Of a stretch of DNA of 64,000 bases, positions 27,731-36,024 are shown piece by piece; the first letter of the stretch is position 1; every line of letters begins with the position of its first letter. This DNA comes from Sphingobium sp. CR2-8 (GTDB lineage: Bacteria > Pseudomonadota > Alphaproteobacteria > Sphingomonadales > Sphingomonadaceae): the NCBI RefSeq assembly GCF_035818615.1, contig NZ_JAYKZY010000001.1, positions 536,501 through 600,500 of the forward strand. Reading direction: 5' to 3'. The translations under genes and the position numbers were made by a program. Under the pieces are notes generated by a model that made no database searches, was not told where the DNA came from, and saw only the letters and a program-made list of their open reading frames with translations.

Positions 27731-28411
27731 ATGGCAGACACCCAGACCGAAAGCCTAACCGAACAATTTGAGGCACTGCATGCCGAACGGGTGCGGACCT
27801 GGGCGCCAGAGCAACTTGCGAGCAATGTCGACCGACGCAGGCGGCTGGTCGCGGATTTCGATCCGGCAAAAGTCATCAAGCCCGGCGATCGGGTCGAGGC
27901 TTTCACGCTGGCGGATGCCGATGGTGACCATGTCACGCTGGATCGATTGTTGGCGGATGGCCCCGCCATATTGATCTTCTTTCGCTATGCCGGTTGCCCG
28001 GCCTGCAATCTCGCCCTGCCCTATTATGAGCGCAACCTGTGGCCGCACGTCGCCGGGAGCGGCACTGCTCTGGTGGCGATCAGCCCGCATCTACCCGAAA
28101 AGGGATTAGGGGCCATTCGGGACCGACATGGTTTGCGCTACACGGTCGCCCATGATCGCGACAATAGTCTGGCCCGGCGTTTTGGTATCACCTTCGACCG
28201 CGATGTCGTGCCGGAGGAGCCGCAGAGCGAAGGATGGATCGGCGAACTGACCGGCACGGGCACTGCGGAATTCCCCCAGCCTGCCGTCATCATCATCGAT
28301 CAGCAGCGGATCGTCCGCTTTGCGGACGTCAGCCCCGACTGGCTGGTGCGGACCGAAGCGCCGCCGATCCTGGAAGCGCTTCGTCACATAAAGATCAACG
28401 CCCCTGCCTGA
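27731..28411 (+). CDS. Peroxiredoxin-like (AhpC/TSA) thioredoxin-fold protein
   Basis: The 226-residue protein has an N-terminal helix region and a thioredoxin-fold domain: KPGDRVEAFTLADADGDHVTLDRLL, then AILIFFRYAGCPACNLALPYYERNL with a CPAC site near residue 95, and ALVAISPHLPEKGLGAIRDRHGLRYTVAHDRDN, QPAVIIIDQQRIVRFADVSPDWLVRTEA. This is the layout of AhpC/TSA-family proteins with a redox CxxC, which reduce peroxides or act as thiol oxidoreductases in the cytoplasm. No signal peptide is seen. It stands alone, with no reductase gene nearby. Confidence 0.86.
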   Translation: MADTQTESLTEQFEALHAERVRTWAPEQLASNVDRRRRLVADFDPAKVIKPGDRVEAFTLADADGDHVTLDRLLADGPAILIFFRYAGCPACNLALPYYERNLWPHVAGSGTALVAISPHLPEKGLGAIRDRHGLRYTVAHDRDNSLARRFGITFDRDVVPEEPQSEGWIGELTGTGTAEFPQPAVIIIDQQRIVRFADVSPDWLVRTEAPPILEALRHIKINAPA

Positions 28412-29108
28412 TTCAGCCAGGATGCAGGAGAACGCATCGCTGCGCGTGCATGACGCCTTAGCCGAGCATTTCAGCCACGATACGGCGCAACTCGCGGAGC
28501 GGCAGGACGCCTGTCGGCGCATGCCGATGGGGCGCGCGCTGGATCTTTGTGATCGTGGCGGATGGGTTGGAAGATATGGTGGTATAAGCGGTATTGAAAT
28601 GCATAGAGATCCTGATGCGCACAACTGAGCGCGCGATATTGAAGTGAACTGCGCCATGATGGCGCGGATTGACTGTGGGGCCGGGCCGGGTCAGCCAAGG
28701 ATGTGGCGGCTGTAAGGCCAATTCCCGAGCAACTGGGTGATGCTTGTACGTCGCTACGGCCAACGGGCTGCACTCTGTCCGATTGCGATCTGAAGCCGCG
28801 AGGACAGCATAGCCTTAAGTTGGCACGACGAACGACGAGATGCCCGACGGCACCGGATGTTTCCCTTCTCAAAGGCAGAGTACCGCCAGCAAAAATGCGA
28901 GCGGGGTTGAAAGCGCGAGAGAGGAAGACGTATCCGGAAAGGAACAATTCCGTCACAAACGACGTCAAGCCTCGCCCATATGCGTCAAGACCGGATGAAA
29001 GTCAACAGGACGCCACGGTTCGGTCACCATAGCGCAGCGCCGATTGTGACGGGCCGTGGCCCTTGGTCGTGAACGGCAGCGCTGTGCGAACGCCCTTCCC
29101 TTGCTGAA
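28412..29108. other. 697-bp gap without recognised gene
   Basis: Several open frames on both strands (up to 165 codons at 28471-28968, minus) have atypical composition, rich in Arg/Ser/Pro, and no family resemblance, so they are treated as chance. Coding-like phase is lost compared with the flanks. It may be decayed coding DNA, but no parent gene or insertion-sequence end could be identified. Confidence 0.45.
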
Positions 29109-30239
29109 TCAGCGCATCAAGCCTGCGCTGCGAAGTGCGTCCTCGATGACTTTCTGGACGCGGGTCTTCGGCAACGACGCTGGCGTCGGATCATCATGGA
29201 TGGGTCGCGTGGGCGCTTTCGGGGCGACGGCACGCAATGGCGGGCTTTCCATGCGGCGCGGTGCGGCATGGCTTTCGGTATCCGCCAACAGGCCCCAGGC
29301 CGCGGCGATCCGACGGGTGGAGGAAATGCCAGCCTCCAGCATATGGGGCATGGCGTTGCCACAGGCGTCCTCACCCGTCGTGGCCAGCGGCGTGCCATGA
29401 CCCAGATTGGCGATACGATAATCCTCCACGACCGGTCGTCCGGTCGCGTTCGTCCAGATGCGATGCTGGTGGCCGCTGACCGTTTCCGTCGCGTTCGGCT
29501 TGTCGTCCAGGCCATGGACGGACAGCCATTGCGCGAGGCTGGCATCGGCATTGCTGCTGGTCACGGTCGCATCGGCCGTGCCGTGCCAGATGGCGATGCC
29601 CGGCCAGGGTCCGACATGCGGCGAAGCGCGCCGCACGCGGTCGCCCAGTTCGGTGCCGCTATGTTTGCCCGGATCGCGCATGGCTTGCAGCGCTTCGGGG
29701 ATGTTGGACGCGCTGCCATAAGGCAGGCCGGCGATGATCGCGCCTCCGGCAAACAGCTCGGGATAGGTCGCCAGCAGCGCGGCGGCCATGGCGCCGCCCG
29801 CCGACAAGCCGGTCACGAAAATCCGGGACGGGTCTATGGCACGGGTATCGACCATGGTGGCGATCATCTGGCGAATGGACAGCGCCTCGCCCCGGTCGCG
29901 GGTGATGTCCTCCCTCGAAAACCAATTGAAGCACAGATTGGGATTGTTCGCGCGCTGCTGTTCGGGAAACAGCAGAATGAAGCCATGATCGTCGGCGAGC
30001 CGCGACCAGCCCGATCCATGATCATAGCCGCCTGCCGTTTGCGTGCAGCCATGCAGGACCACTACCAGCGCAGGACGAGCCTTGCGCGTTTCTGGAACAT
30101 AGGTCTTCGCCTTCAACGCACCGGGGTTGGAGCCGAATTCCTGGAGATCCTGAAGCCTGTCCGGATGGTTCGCGACGGACGCCATCCCGACCGTCCGCAT
30201 GGCTGCGAGTTGGGCAATGGTCGCGGATAGCTTTCTCAC
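29109..30239 (-). CDS. PHB-depolymerase-type (LpqC-like) esterase
   Basis: The 376-residue alpha/beta hydrolase has the extracellular PHB depolymerase/feruloyl-esterase-like fold: ALVVVLHGCTQTAGGYDHGSGWSRLAD (oxyanion hole), nucleophile in IFVTGLSAGGAMAAAL near residue 147, Asp candidate in IAIWHGTADATVTSSNAD and His candidate in RIANLGHGTPL. Cysteines in LCFNWF and EDACGNAM are consistent with this family. It hydrolyses polyester or short ester bonds. The start is GTG 30239 with GGAGA upstream. The N-terminus lacks a clear signal peptide, and the C-terminus is a Pro-rich basic extension. Confidence 0.88.
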   Translation of the reverse strand: MRKLSATIAQLAAMRTVGMASVANHPDRLQDLQEFGSNPGALKAKTYVPETRKARPALVVVLHGCTQTAGGYDHGSGWSRLADDHGFILLFPEQQRANNPNLCFNWFSREDITRDRGEALSIRQMIATMVDTRAIDPSRIFVTGLSAGGAMAAALLATYPELFAGGAIIAGLPYGSASNIPEALQAMRDPGKHSGTELGDRVRRASPHVGPWPGIAIWHGTADATVTSSNADASLAQWLSVHGLDDKPNATETVSGHQHRIWTNATGRPVVEDYRIANLGHGTPLATTGEDACGNAMPHMLEAGISSTRRIAAAWGLLADTESHAAPRRMESPPLRAVAPKAPTRPIHDDPTPASLPKTRVQKVIEDALRSAGLMR

Positions 30240-30874
30240 GTCATGATCTCCGAATGTTAAAAGCCGCCCCCGCTGCTCGTGCTGCCCTCATGTCTTTGCT
30301 GCATTGCACAATATGGCAGATGGAGGCTGGCGAACAAGGGCCGGTGGGAAATAATGCTCTCATAGGCGCCGCCCCATTGTCTGTGCGCGGGATGCAGGCG
30401 TCTGCGCAGTCTGCACGGGAACGCCGTTGCGAACACCGAAATGGACAGTTGTGGGCGTTTTTACGATTTCGTCTCTGAGTGAGTATATATTTCGATATTT
30501 CAATGACTTATTCAGTTTCATACGACAGATGAATTGCGCGGCCTGTGCGGACCATTCGCGCGATAATCTACCTGACATATCGTTCCTAAAGGCTATATCT
30601 CGATATATCTTCAACTGATCTCGATATATCTTCATCATGGGGCCTGCCCCTGTTGGGACGTCATCCAATAGCTTGCCCGATCGGGTCAGAAGCGACTATC
30701 CGGGGCATATGATGCGGAAAGCAGGGGAAAAATCCGGTCATGCTGCAAAGCAGCATTGACTAACCCCGTCGATTGCTCTGCCCGATTGGCAAAGGCCGTC
30801 AGTTGTGCCCCATATTCCGTTGCATTTCCCTCTGCTTCCCATGAACAATCCGGCTGTTCGCCCGTTCCTCTGGC
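30240..30874. other. 635-bp gap with AT-rich 17-bp direct repeat
   Basis: The left part resembles neighbouring DNA; 30480-30640 is strongly AT-rich. It contains two identical 17-bp units, see the separate repeat entry, plus related GATATTTC and ACATATCG sequences. A 102-codon minus frame (30360-30668) crosses the repeat and encodes KIYRDQLKIYRDI; it has no recognised family and is not called as a gene. The region may be the control region of the oxidoreductase at 30875. Confidence 0.5.
30597..30634. repeat. Tandem 17-bp direct repeat, 21-bp period
   Basis: ATCTCGATATATCTTCA occurs at 30597-30613 and again at 30618-30634 with a 4-bp spacer. Each unit contains the palindromic core GATATATC. 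The 21-bp period (two helical turns) fits paired binding of a dimeric regulator, about 240 bp upstream of the molybdopterin oxidoreductase gene. Confidence 0.7.
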
Positions 30875-33166
30875 ATGACCAAGCAACGATCGGATAAGCC
30901 GGATGTCACCCCCTTCAAAGGCCCGGCGGGCGGTTGGGGGTCGGTCCGGTCGCTGGCCGAAATCCTGCCGCGCGAAAAAGTGGGTCCGGAAACGCTGCGC
31001 GAACTGGCGCGACAGAATAAGCCGCATGGGTTCGCCTGCGTCAGTTGCGGATGGCCCAAACCGGCCAATCACCATCCTGCGGAATTCTGCGAGGAAGGTG
31101 CGAAGGCGACCGCCTGGGAATTGACGTCGCTGCGCACGACGCCTGAGTTCTTCCAGCAGTATAGTCTGAGCGAATTGCGGGGTTGGCGCGACTATGATCT
31201 GGAGCAGCATGGGCGGTTGACCCATCCGATGCGCTATGATGCCACCACCGACAAATATGTCGCCGTGTCCTGGGCCGAGGCCTTTGTCGATATCGGCGCG
31301 ACGCTGAGGCCGCTCGATCCCACATCCGTGGTCTTCTACGCGTCGGGACGGGCAAGCCTGGAAACCAGTTATATGTACGGTTTGATGGCGCGGCTTTATG
31401 GCAGCCAGAATCTGCCCGACAGTTCGAATATGTGCCATGAATCGACATCGGTCGGATTGAAGTCGGCGATCGGGGTGCCCGTCGGTACGACCCGGCTCCA
31501 GGATTTCGAGCAGTGCGACGCGATTTTCTTCTTCGGGCAGAATGTCGGGTCGAACGCACCGCGCATGCTGCATGACCTGCGCGCCGCGCGGAAGCGTGGC
31601 GTGGAAATCGTGACCTTCAATCCGTTGCGGGAGCGCGGGCTGGAACGCTTCACCGACCCGCAAGACCCGATCGAGATGGTGACGCTGAAAGAGACGGGCA
31701 TATCGACCCAATATCATCAGGTGAAGGCGGGCGGCGACATTGCCGCGATGATGGGCATCGCCAAATATCTGGTGGAATGGGACGATGCGGCAAAGGTCGC
31801 TGGCAGCACCGCTGTTCTGGATCATGACTTCATCGATCAGCATACCCATGGCGTCGACGATTTCCTGAGCGCGGTCCGGCAGGCGGACTGGCTGGCGATC
31901 GAGGAGGAAAGCGGCCTGTCGCGCGCCGACCTGGAGGCGGCAGCGCAGGTCTACGCCCGGTCGAAGGCGGTGCTGGCGATTTACGGCATGGGGCTGACGC
32001 AACATGTGGAGGGCGTCGAAAATGTCCGCATGGTAATGAATCTGCTGCTGCTGCGCGGGAATATCGGCAAGCCCGGCGCCGGGCCGACGCCGGTTCGCGG
32101 CCACAGCAATGTCCAGGGCCAGAGGACGGTCGGCATCACCGAAAAGCCTGAACTGGCGCCGCTAGACAGGCTGGCGGAACAATATGGCTTCGCGCCCCCC
32201 CGCGAGATGGGGCTGGACACCGTCGGCAGTTGTCGCGGTGTGATCGACGGATCGGTCAAGGCGTTCCTGTCGCTGGGCGGCAACTTCCTGCGCGCCGTGC
32301 CCGAGACGGCCGCGATGGAGGAAGCCTGGCCCCGGCTGGAATTGTCGGTGCAGATCGCGACCAAGCTCAACCGCAATCACCTGATCCCGGCGCGCAAGAC
32401 CTATTTGCTGCCGTGCCTGGGCCGGATCGAGCGCGACATGCAGGCAAGCGGCCCGCAGGCGGTGTCGGTCGAGGATTCGAGCAGTTGCATCCATGGATCG
32501 GTCGGCAAGGCGACGCCCGCCAGTCCGCATCTCCTGTCCGAACCGGCGATCGTGGCGGGTATCGCGCAGGCGCTGCTGCCCCCCAATCCTCTGGTCGACT
32601 GGAGCGGCTGGGTCGACGATTATAGTCTGGTGCGCGATGCGATCGAGGCGACCTATCCCGAGATATTCAAGGATTTCAATGCGCGCCTGTTCACCCCCGG
32701 CGGATTTTGGAAAGGGAACAAGGCGGCCGAGCGCGTGTGGATGACGCCGAGCGGCAAGGCGGAGTTTCTGGCCCCGACCGGGCTATGCGCCACGGGTTTC
32801 GAGGCGGCCGATGGACGCTTCCGGCTAATGACGCTGCGGTCGAACGACCAGTTCAATACGACCATCTATGGCTATTATGACCGGTTTCGCGGTGTGGATG
32901 GCACACGCGACGTCCTGTTCATGCACGCCGACGACATAGCGGCGCATGGCCTGGCCCAGGGTCAGATCGTCGCACTGGAAAGCGATGCCGGCGATGGCGT
33001 GCTGCGCCGACGCGACGGGTTGATCGTGACGCCCTATGATATTCCGCGCGGGTGCATGGGGGCCTATTATCCCGAGTGCAATATGCTGATCTCGCTGGAA
33101 CATCATGCCGCAGAGAGCCATGTTCCGGCGGCGAAATCGGTGCCGGTGCGGCTGGCGCTGCACTGA
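30875..33166 (+). CDS. FdhF/YdeP-family molybdopterin oxidoreductase
   Basis: The 763-residue protein matches the YdeP-type branch of formate-dehydrogenase-like enzymes: an N-terminal cysteine group (FACVSCGWPKPANHHPAEFCEEGAK), SYMYGLMARLYGSQNLPDSSNMCHESTSVGLKSAIGVPVGT with the conserved Cys-His, IFFFGQNVGSNAPRM, LLLLRGNIGKPGAGPTPVRGHSNVQGQRTVGI and the C-terminal molybdopterin-dinucleotide domain (RLMTLRSNDQFNTTIYGYYDRFRG). The cofactor is bis-MGD; the substrate in this branch is unclear, and YdeP has been linked to acid resistance. No Tat signal is seen, so it is probably cytoplasmic. No partner FdhD gene lies nearby. The start lacks a good ribosome site. Confidence 0.92.
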   Translation: MTKQRSDKPDVTPFKGPAGGWGSVRSLAEILPREKVGPETLRELARQNKPHGFACVSCGWPKPANHHPAEFCEEGAKATAWELTSLRTTPEFFQQYSLSELRGWRDYDLEQHGRLTHPMRYDATTDKYVAVSWAEAFVDIGATLRPLDPTSVVFYASGRASLETSYMYGLMARLYGSQNLPDSSNMCHESTSVGLKSAIGVPVGTTRLQDFEQCDAIFFFGQNVGSNAPRMLHDLRAARKRGVEIVTFNPLRERGLERFTDPQDPIEMVTLKETGISTQYHQVKAGGDIAAMMGIAKYLVEWDDAAKVAGSTAVLDHDFIDQHTHGVDDFLSAVRQADWLAIEEESGLSRADLEAAAQVYARSKAVLAIYGMGLTQHVEGVENVRMVMNLLLLRGNIGKPGAGPTPVRGHSNVQGQRTVGITEKPELAPLDRLAEQYGFAPPREMGLDTVGSCRGVIDGSVKAFLSLGGNFLRAVPETAAMEEAWPRLELSVQIATKLNRNHLIPARKTYLLPCLGRIERDMQASGPQAVSVEDSSSCIHGSVGKATPASPHLLSEPAIVAGIAQALLPPNPLVDWSGWVDDYSLVRDAIEATYPEIFKDFNARLFTPGGFWKGNKAAERVWMTPSGKAEFLAPTGLCATGFEAADGRFRLMTLRSNDQFNTTIYGYYDRFRGVDGTRDVLFMHADDIAAHGLAQGQIVALESDAGDGVLRRRDGLIVTPYDIPRGCMGAYYPECNMLISLEHHAAESHVPAAKSVPVRLALH

Positions 33167-33184
33167 GATGATCAGGTGTAGCGC

Positions 33185-35077
33185 CTAACCCGCGCGGCCA
33201 CGCAACGCCATGGCGGGTGAAGATGAGGATCGATGCGCCGCAGCGCGCAGCGATCGGCCTGTCCCTTGCGCATAATGCAAAAGCAAATCGGTCATTTCGG
33301 CACGGTGAACGGCAGGGGAATAGAGAAAGCCCTGGCCAATGATGCACCCGAAATCACATAATTGGCGGGCCTGCGCTTCCTGTTCGATCCCTTCGGCCAG
33401 CAGCCGCATGCCGAGTTTGTTCGCGATGAGCGACAGGCCTTCTATGATCGCCGCGCTGGCGCCGCCGCGTACCAGCCGCGCGACGAAGGATTTGTCGATC
33501 TTGATGATGTCCACCGGGACCGTGAGTAAATGGGTGAGGGACGCGAAGCCGGTGCCGAAATCATCGAGCGCGACCTTCAACCCATGATGGCGCATCGCTT
33601 CGATCTGTTGTCCGATGCTGTTGTCGCGATCGTCCAGATAGACGCCCTCCGTCACTTCGACGATCAGATGGTGCAGCGGCACGCCCTCCTTGGCGAAACC
33701 GGCGCTTAGATGCTCGTGCAGCGGGACGGGGCGATAGAAGTCGGCCGAAGAGACGTTCAGGCCGACATGCTGGAACGCCATGCCCATGGCGAGCCAGTCG
33801 CGCACGTCGCGCGCGACCTTCGCCAGCATCGTATCGGTCAGGATGCGTGCAATCGTCGCATCCGTGGTCGCTTCGTAAAATTCGGCCGCAGAACAGACGC
33901 GGCCTTCGGTCGTGGTCATCCGGCACAGCGCTTCCACGCCGACGATTTCGCCGGTGTCGAGCCGCAGCACCGGTTGATAATAGGCATCGATGCGCCCGTC
34001 CTTGAGCGCGGCGCCCACGGCCTGGATCGCCGAAAGGCGCTGGGTGATCGACGTGCCCAGACCCGGCCAGTAGCGCACGAAGCCGCCGCGCCCGGTTTCC
34101 TTGGCATGATAGAGTGCGTAGTCGGCATTTTGACGGACATTGTCGGGCAGGTGGTCTGTCGGCGACAGGATCGCGCCGCCCATGGTCGCGCGGGGATAAA
34201 GCGTATGTCCGGCGCATTCGACCGGTGGGATCAGCCGTTCCAATATGGCGTTGGCATACCCCTCCATATCGTAGAGATTGGACGGGGCGTGGACGATGAC
34301 GGCAAATTCGTCGCCGCCCAGGCGGAAGGCGCGATCGGGCGCCGCCGCATCGGCGAGCCGGGACGCCACCGTCCTGAGCAAGATATCGCCGGCATGATGG
34401 CCGAATGTGTCGTTCACGACCTTCAGATTGTCGAGATCGATGGCGAGCAAGGCCCAGGCCCCGGCCTGGGTGCAGTCGAGCGCGTCGAGCGCGGCATTGA
34501 AGCAAGCCCGGTTGGCCAGGCCCGTCAAGCCGTCGGCATGCGCCATCCGTTCACGTTCCAGCACCCGGTCATGGCGTTCGAGGGCGATCACGCACAGATG
34601 GATGCAGGCGTCCACCAGATCCCGTTCCGCCGCCGACGGTCCGCGGCACTGGCGATAATAAAAGGCGAACGTGCCCAATATGGTGCCGCCCCCGTCGATG
34701 ATCGGGGTCGACCAGCAGGCCCGATAACCAAGCGGCAGGATGAGGTGGCGGTAATCGTCCCAGAGCGGATCGCTCGCTATATCTTCCACGGTCACGGATT
34801 CGTGCAGATAGGCAGCGGTTCCACAGGAACCGGCAGTCGGCCCGATCGCCACCCCCTCCAGTACCGAAGAATAGCTGTCGGGCAGAGACGGGGCGGCCAG
34901 GGTATGCAGGCGACCGGCGCGATCCACCGTCAGGATCGAACAGGCCATGTTGGGCACGATCGCTTCCGCTTCACGACACAGCCGATCGGCCGTGTCGTGA
35001 ATCCCTTCTCCCTTCGCGATCATCTCCAGTATAATGTTCTGTATGCGTAACAAAATCTTCGCCTCGAACTTCCCCAT
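33185..35077 (-). CDS. GAF-GGDEF-EAL cyclic-di-GMP signalling protein
   Basis: The 630-residue soluble protein has a GAF domain (about residues 20-170; CSILTVDRAGRLHTLAAPSLPDSY, YRACWSTPIIDGGGTILGTFAFYY), a GGDEF domain with intact FRLGGDEFAVIV near residue 250, and an EAL domain with GVEALCRM, LNVSSADF, VEVTEGVYLDD, ALDDFGTGFASL, IKIDKSF and AEGIE. Both catalytic signatures look complete, so it may make or degrade cyclic di-GMP, or switch between the two, in response to a small ligand bound by GAF. It is convergent with the oxidoreductase, 18 bp apart. Confidence 0.94.
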   Translation of the reverse strand: MGKFEAKILLRIQNIILEMIAKGEGIHDTADRLCREAEAIVPNMACSILTVDRAGRLHTLAAPSLPDSYSSVLEGVAIGPTAGSCGTAAYLHESVTVEDIASDPLWDDYRHLILPLGYRACWSTPIIDGGGTILGTFAFYYRQCRGPSAAERDLVDACIHLCVIALERHDRVLERERMAHADGLTGLANRACFNAALDALDCTQAGAWALLAIDLDNLKVVNDTFGHHAGDILLRTVASRLADAAAPDRAFRLGGDEFAVIVHAPSNLYDMEGYANAILERLIPPVECAGHTLYPRATMGGAILSPTDHLPDNVRQNADYALYHAKETGRGGFVRYWPGLGTSITQRLSAIQAVGAALKDGRIDAYYQPVLRLDTGEIVGVEALCRMTTTEGRVCSAAEFYEATTDATIARILTDTMLAKVARDVRDWLAMGMAFQHVGLNVSSADFYRPVPLHEHLSAGFAKEGVPLHHLIVEVTEGVYLDDRDNSIGQQIEAMRHHGLKVALDDFGTGFASLTHLLTVPVDIIKIDKSFVARLVRGGASAAIIEGLSLIANKLGMRLLAEGIEQEAQARQLCDFGCIIGQGFLYSPAVHRAEMTDLLLHYAQGTGRSLRAAAHRSSSSPAMALRGRAG

Positions 35078-35293
35078 CGTGAAGGTCTACTGGAGTCGTT
35101 AAGCAAGCGTTGACGACGCATGATAAAATGGCCGGAAACTTCTTACGCATGTTTATGAGTGAGGGGGTCGCGTTCATGTAATCGCGTATGGCAGGCGGGC
35201 GCCATGATGTGGATCAACATAGTCTTATTTATTATGGGACTATATCGGGTTTGCCACTTGCCGTTGCCACGGGTTCAAACCCTCTGCCCTCGG

Positions 35294-35854
35294 CTAGTCT
35301 TTCGTCGCGAACGCGGCATAGCGCTCTCGCCAGGCCGTCACCTCGGATAGCAAATGGGCGGGCGCGGCACCGCCCGATAAGACGAGGCTCGCAACGCTGG
35401 CATCGGGGTGCATCAGCATCTTCTTCGATCCGTCGGTGAACCACACGGGCACCAACTGATCGCAAAGCCTGTCGAGAACGGCGCCAGCCATGCCATTGGC
35501 AATCGCTTCGCTGCCGGGGAGCAAGCGGACCATGATCGACACGCCTTCGAAGCAATTGCGCGGCTCCCGGACGAAATCAAGCGACACCAAAATGCCGGAT
35601 CGGTCTGGACGGGACGCTTCGGGCAGGTCCGCGATCCTGCGCCAGGCGCAAAACCAGGTCCGGCAAATGTGCGGACGGACGGCATGGATGCTGCATCCTT
35701 GGTTGGACAAATGCGTGCAAGGCGTTTCGGCCGGCTTTTTGAAATCAGGCGTATCCACGGTGAGAATGGTGCAACAAACCGTGCAGTCGCCGCACGTGCG
35801 GTTTGAAAGAACCGGGCCTAGCAGGGTGGTTTCCAGATCATTCTCCGTGTGCAT
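35294..35854 (-). CDS. YkgJ-family cysteine-cluster protein
   Basis: ATG 35854 gives 186 residues. The N-terminal third carries CGDCTVCCTIL, CTHLSNQGCSIHAVRPHICRTWFCAW, that is eight cysteines in the CxxCxxCC...C...C pattern of the YkgJ family (putative Zn or Fe-S binding, unknown function). The C-terminal half is unremarkable and hydrophilic. A longer frame runs upstream to 35962, but its Arg/Ala-rich extension is unlike the family, and a start at 35854 brings the protein to the usual length. It is divergent from the siderophore receptor 170 bp away; the link is unclear. Confidence 0.8.
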   Translation of the reverse strand: MHTENDLETTLLGPVLSNRTCGDCTVCCTILTVDTPDFKKPAETPCTHLSNQGCSIHAVRPHICRTWFCAWRRIADLPEASRPDRSGILVSLDFVREPRNCFEGVSIMVRLLPGSEAIANGMAGAVLDRLCDQLVPVWFTDGSKKMLMHPDASVASLVLSGGAAPAHLLSEVTAWRERYAAFATKD

Positions 35855-36002
35855 CCGGGCGGGGTGCCCTGCCCTTGCCGGAAATGCAAGTGGACCAAGA
35901 GGTACGGCACGGGCGCGGTCCTGAGATCGACTTGCCTGTCGTTCTGGATAACCCAAAATCATATTTAGCAGCTTGCCGCATCGATCCGGAGCCTCTATCG
36001 CG

Positions 36003-36022
36003 AATCGCTATCATTAGCGATT
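36003..36022. promoter_or_regulatory. Perfect 20-bp palindrome, Fur-box-like
   Basis: AATCGCTA (36003-36010), TCAT, TAGCGATT (36015-36022) form perfect inverted arms. The complementary reading AATCGCTAATGATAGCGATT contains TAATGATA, as in iron boxes. It lies directly before the siderophore receptor gene and ends two bases before the first possible ATG, where a bound repressor would block transcription. Confidence 0.55.
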
Positions 36023-36024
36023 AA

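Noticed and set aside
28471..28968. 165-codon minus-strand frame in an empty gap
   Set aside because: No ribosome site, no family resemblance, and composition rich in Arg/Ser/Pro as in chance frames.
30597..30634. CRISPR-like repeat
   Set aside because: Only two units with a 4-bp spacer; no spacers of constant length and no cas genes.
30360..30668. 102-codon minus-strand frame with KIYRD repeats
   Set aside because: The repeated residues simply translate the 17-bp DNA repeat; no other protein-like feature.
35260..35300. GGGTTCAAACCC resembling a tRNA T-arm
   Set aside because: No complementary acceptor stem, D-arm or anticodon arm could be built upstream on either strand; one T-stem pair mismatches.
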